From Temperatibacter marinus (lineage in GTDB: Bacteria; Pseudomonadota; Alphaproteobacteria; Sphingomonadales; Kordiimonadaceae), in assembly GCF_031598375.1 (NCBI RefSeq), contig NZ_CP123872.1, forward strand, positions 2,042,501-2,106,500: DNA of 64,000 bases, written 5' to 3'. The notes below the pieces were generated by a model. It did not search any database. It was given only the letters and a program-made list of their open reading frames with translations, and was not told where the DNA came from. Numbering within the stretch: the first letter of the stretch is position 1; the number at the start of each line of letters is the position of its first letter. Both the position numbers and the translations under genes were made by a program. Below are positions 62,544 to 64,000 of this stretch, piece by piece.

Positions 62544-64000
62544 ATGGATTGCCATGTTTCAGGGGAAGATCAGAAAAAATTATACCGTAAGGCGCTACTG
62601 GCAGGGATTTCTGTCGCAGCTTTACTTAGTGTTTCAGCTCATGCTCAAGATGATGAGAGTAATGAAGAGCTAGAAGAAATTGTAGTTGTGGGGTCACAAA
62701 TCAAAGGTGCAAGAGTTTCAGGAACCTTGCCTGTGTCAGTAATGTCCAGTGATGACATTGACAACACAGGGGCTGCATCCGGAGATGAATTGTTTAGAGC
62801 TATCCCGCAAGCCGGTTTTGTCGCATTTAACGACAATAATGTTGGGGCTGGTGTCAATGCGGCTCGAGGAGATGTTAACTCCATTAATTTAAGAGGCCTT
62901 GGCACAGGCAATACGCTTGGGCTATTGAATGGCCGTCGTATGGTTCTTCATCCAGGCTTTCAGACCGAGAATTTAGTTCCTGTGGTAACTGTCAATTCAA
63001 ATACCATTCCAACTTTAGGCGTTGGACGTGTTGAAGTCTTACGAGACGGTGCAGGCGCGATCTACGGTGCTGATGCGGTCGGCGGTGTTGTGAATACAGT
63101 CTTGCGTCACGACTTTGAAGGCATAACTGCTCAAGTAAGGTACGGCGCTTCGGATGGCACAAGTCGTGATGAGCTAACGGCTAGTTTCCAGGCGGGCTTT
63201 AACTTTAATGAAGGCGCGACACATTTGGCTTTATTCGGTTCTTATCAGACCCGCAGCGGCGTTCCTGCATCAGAGCGCCCGTATTCAGCATCTTCCGACA
63301 GGCGCCCCTTGGTAGAGGGAACAGCGTTTGAGGGAGATAGTGAGTTTAGGAATACGTCTAGTTCTTCGCCATGGGGCCGCTTCAGACTTGAGACGCGCAT
63401 TGATAGTTTAGGGGATGATGATTTCCACATTCAACCGTCTAGCTTGTCAGGCTGTATTCATGATTTAGGGAATGGTTTGTGTATTGATAATGGTGGATCT
63501 GTTGATGAAAGCCTGCGGTTTGATTTTGATGCAGAGCGATATCTTAATCCAGACCTAGACCGTTTGAACTCCTTTGCAATGCTCACACATGAATTTGAGA
63601 ATGGTGTTGAATATTATGCTGAGCTTGGCTTTTATAAATCTAAAACCCAGCGTCCTCAAACATATGGTTTGACATTAAGTGCATCGCGGTATCGCTTGCC
63701 GGCGGATGCTTACTGGAATCCTTTTGGCCCCACTACACTTGCAGATGGGACACCAAACCCAAACCGTCTTCCTGGCTTAACTGATGTACCTGAAGAAGGG
63801 TTGGAGATGACAGTTTATGGATATCGCCCAACAGATTTAGGGCCGCGTCTAGGGACTGTTCGCGGTGAGAGTTATCGCTTGTTAAGTGGTTTGCGCGGCC
63901 AGTGGAAGGACTGGGATTGGGACACAGCAGTTGTGTATTCTGAGGCAAAATCTAGGGATTTAACAAAAAATAGAATTTCATCTACGTTACTTCAGCAGGA
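62544..64000 (+). CDS. TonB-dependent receptor, N-terminal part (cut by window end)
   Basis: The open frame runs from the ATG at 62544 (AGGGAGTACC upstream) past the window end, 485 residues seen. A signal peptide (LLAGISVAALLSVSAHAQ) is followed directly by the TonB-box/plug region: EEIVVVGSQIKGARVSGTLPVSVM, SINLRGLGTGNTLGLLNGRRMV, VEVLRDGAGAIYGADAVGGVVN. There is no STN domain, so this one would transport without signalling to FecR. The barrel begins about residue 200. Plug wording is close to the first receptor, suggesting duplication. It has its own FecI-type promoter. Confidence 0.93.
   Translation, partial: MDCHVSGEDQKKLYRKALLAGISVAALLSVSAHAQDDESNEELEEIVVVGSQIKGARVSGTLPVSVMSSDDIDNTGAASGDELFRAIPQAGFVAFNDNNVGAGVNAARGDVNSINLRGLGTGNTLGLLNGRRMVLHPGFQTENLVPVVTVNSNTIPTLGVGRVEVLRDGAGAIYGADAVGGVVNTVLRHDFEGITAQVRYGASDGTSRDELTASFQAGFNFNEGATHLALFGSYQTRSGVPASERPYSASSDRRPLVEGTAFEGDSEFRNTSSSSPWGRFRLETRIDSLGDDDFHIQPSSLSGCIHDLGNGLCIDNGGSVDESLRFDFDAERYLNPDLDRLNSFAMLTHEFENGVEYYAELGFYKSKTQRPQTYGLTLSASRYRLPADAYWNPFGPTTLADGTPNPNRLPGLTDVPEEGLEMTVYGYRPTDLGPRLGTVRGESYRLLSGLRGQWKDWDWDTAVVYSEAKSRDLTKNRISSTLLQQ

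Noticed and set aside
63325-63356. A fourth TTTGAGGGA word inside the second receptor gene
   Set aside because: CGTCTA follows at about 19 bases instead of 14, and it is in coding sequence.

Overview
The window looks like a chromosomal segment of a moderately AT-rich alphaproteobacterium. The evidence is the 3' end of an rrn operon followed by an initiator tRNA, an alphaproteobacterial yqeY-dnaG-rpoD block facing carAB-greA, many TonB-dependent receptors, and a FecI/FecR signalling set. A marine or aquatic Kordiimonadales/Emcibacterales-like lineage would fit, but this is a guess from gene style rather than from any search.

Layout. 1-1212: end of 23S rRNA, 5S rRNA and tRNA-fMet. 1213-2001: a strong terminator, a GC-rich structured spacer and a dead tyrosine-recombinase relic. 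2089-6164: a TonB receptor convergent with a YfiR-domain histidine kinase. 6363-10700: a tightly coupled five-gene minus-strand operon (acyl carrier protein, FkbH-like glyceryl transferase, methyltransferase, VOC protein, GNAT-like protein), divergent from a polysaccharide deacetylase and a secreted ADP-ribosylglycohydrolase-family protein. 13222-17221: an NTF2-like protein and a thiolase plus two acyl-CoA dehydrogenases. 17351-21770: pyrimidine salvage (upp-tdk divergent from cdd-deoA-nupC). 21773-27523: a small secreted protein, a soluble PAS chemotaxis receptor, a 2-Cys peroxiredoxin, a DUF2336/PAS protein and an Lrp/AsnC regulator. 27598-38091: greA, carB, carA and yqeY, a frameshifted VOC gene, dnaG and rpoD. 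38148-45725: DUF418 protein, deoC, an almost pure RTX-repeat protein, a retropepsin-like protein, flagellin, a PspB-like peptide, a CAU tRNA and a secreted YD-like protein.

46005-51332 is a self-contained operon: a GntR/YtrA repressor with a clear palindromic operator over its own promoter, an ABC ATPase, a membrane partner with a large extracytoplasmic domain, and a secreted S9 prolyl-oligopeptidase-like enzyme. 51349-54515 pairs a hybrid histidine kinase with a divergent Tat-exported GH10 xylanase.

54577 to the window end is the most interesting part. A FecI-type sigma factor, its FecR partner and an STN-bearing TonB receptor are followed by an M14 carboxypeptidase, a D-aminoacylase-type amidohydrolase and a second, truncated-by-window TonB receptor. 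Three nearly identical sites, TTTTTTGAGGGA then exactly 14 bases then CGTA(C/T)T, lie upstream of fecI, the carboxypeptidase and the second receptor, and nowhere else that I could find. I read these as the promoters of the FecI sigma factor. They would define one surface-signalled regulon that imports and trims a peptide-like substrate, probably one with D- or N-acylated residues.
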